DNA of 64,000 nucleotides from Gammaproteobacteria bacterium (lineage in GTDB: Bacteria; Pseudomonadota; Gammaproteobacteria; UBA6429; Thiohalophilaceae): assembly GCA_016125505.1 (NCBI GenBank), contig WGLP01000006.1, positions 248,001-312,000 on the forward strand. The letters are read 5' to 3'. Numbering within the stretch: position 1 is the stretch's first letter; every line of letters starts with the position of its first letter. Made by a program: the position numbers and the translations under genes. The notes beneath the pieces were generated by a model. That model made no database searches, had not been told where the DNA came from, and saw only the letters and a list, made by a program, of their open reading frames with translations. Below, piece by piece: positions 63,743 to 64,000 of the stretch.

Positions 63743-64000
63743 CTATCGATAGTCCTGATACCACAACCAAGCGTTGTATAGATCGTTGATATTGATATTG
63801 CGCATGCGCAGCACGAAATAATAATCGCCGTACTGGTTCATGCGTCCCCGGAAATACCACCGCGGTTCGGCGTAACCATAAGGCGTATAGCCATAAGCAT
63901 ACGGCGCGTATCCCGGCCAGCCGCCATAGTTCGGCGGATACGGATATTGCCAGCCCGGATACGGTCCGCCATACCAGGCCACGGCATTGGCGGGGAGTAT
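63743..64000 (-). CDS. Tyr/Pro/Gly-rich secreted protein, 5' end beyond window
   Basis: Only the last 85 codons are present. The visible start ILPANA-VAWYGG is the end of a signal peptide, so the true initiator lies beyond the right edge. Mature sequence begins at once with Tyr/Gly/Pro repeats (WYGGPYPGWQYPYPPN, GYAPYAYGYTPYGY) and ends with an ordered segment (RMNQYGDYYFVLRMRNINI). The composition recalls sulfur-globule envelope proteins and other structural coat proteins; this is resemblance only. It is the first visible gene of the ParA/TPR/dynamin cluster. Confidence 0.75.
   Translation of the reverse strand: MLPANAVAWYGGPYPGWQYPYPPNYGGWPGYAPYAYGYTPYGYAEPRWYFRGRMNQYGDYYFVLRMRNININDLYNAWLWYQDYR

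Overview
The window looks like a chromosomal segment of a gammaproteobacterium. The right half has the gene order rpsT / murJ / ribF-ileS-lspA-fkpB-ispH facing a minor-pilin cluster fimT-pilV-pilW-pilX-pilY1-pilY2-pilE beside thiO, which is the order known from Pseudomonas and relatives. nadC, ampD-ampE, a PilZ-like gene and a tRNA-Thr lie alongside. Coding density is high and most genes are moderately GC-rich. The minor-pilin genes, the RHS gene and one methyltransferase gene are visibly richer in A+T. No rRNA, CRISPR array, transposase or phage gene was seen.

Left part (1-13200): the 3' part of a secreted RHS/YD-repeat protein runs off the left edge. It is followed by a complete 'proteobacterial dedicated sortase' locus: a small unknown gene, a class GN sortase, its VIT/VWA target protein, and a divergent response regulator/histidine kinase pair. 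An A+T-rich methyltransferase gene separates this from an OmpA-domain lipoprotein that may be the PdsO member of the same system.

Copper-enzyme locus (13229-29471): seven genes on the minus strand read as one operon. Three encode multicopper-oxidase-like proteins (432, 460 and 2251 aa). The others encode a small unknown protein, a LolA-like protein, a SCO-type copper chaperone, and a cytochrome c fused to a type-1 periplasmic binding domain. A NarL-type response regulator is divergent from the operon and a multi-sensor histidine kinase faces it, with a small palindrome in the shared promoter region. The trio may be a split six-cupredoxin oxidase; metal oxidation such as Mn(II) is only a hypothesis. 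This is the strongest candidate for an undescribed system.

Middle (29621-41407): orphan btuF-cobC; an inverted pair of REP-like palindromes; an operon of two DUF1538 membrane proteins, a P-II-like protein, a CBS protein, a thioredoxin-like protein, AmpD and AmpE; an AGCS symporter with nadC; a PilZ-like protein; tRNA-Thr(CGU); a Fur-family regulator; thiO.

Right part (41583-64000): type IV pilus minor pilins and PilY1, then the housekeeping block to rpsT, then an ECF sigma/anti-sigma pair and small secreted proteins. A second unusual locus reaches the right edge: a dynamin-like GTPase, a ParA-like ATPase, a TPR membrane protein, a coiled-coil membrane protein and two Tyr/Pro/Gly-rich proteins, one cut by the edge. 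It could position or shape a membrane-bound or protein-coated body.
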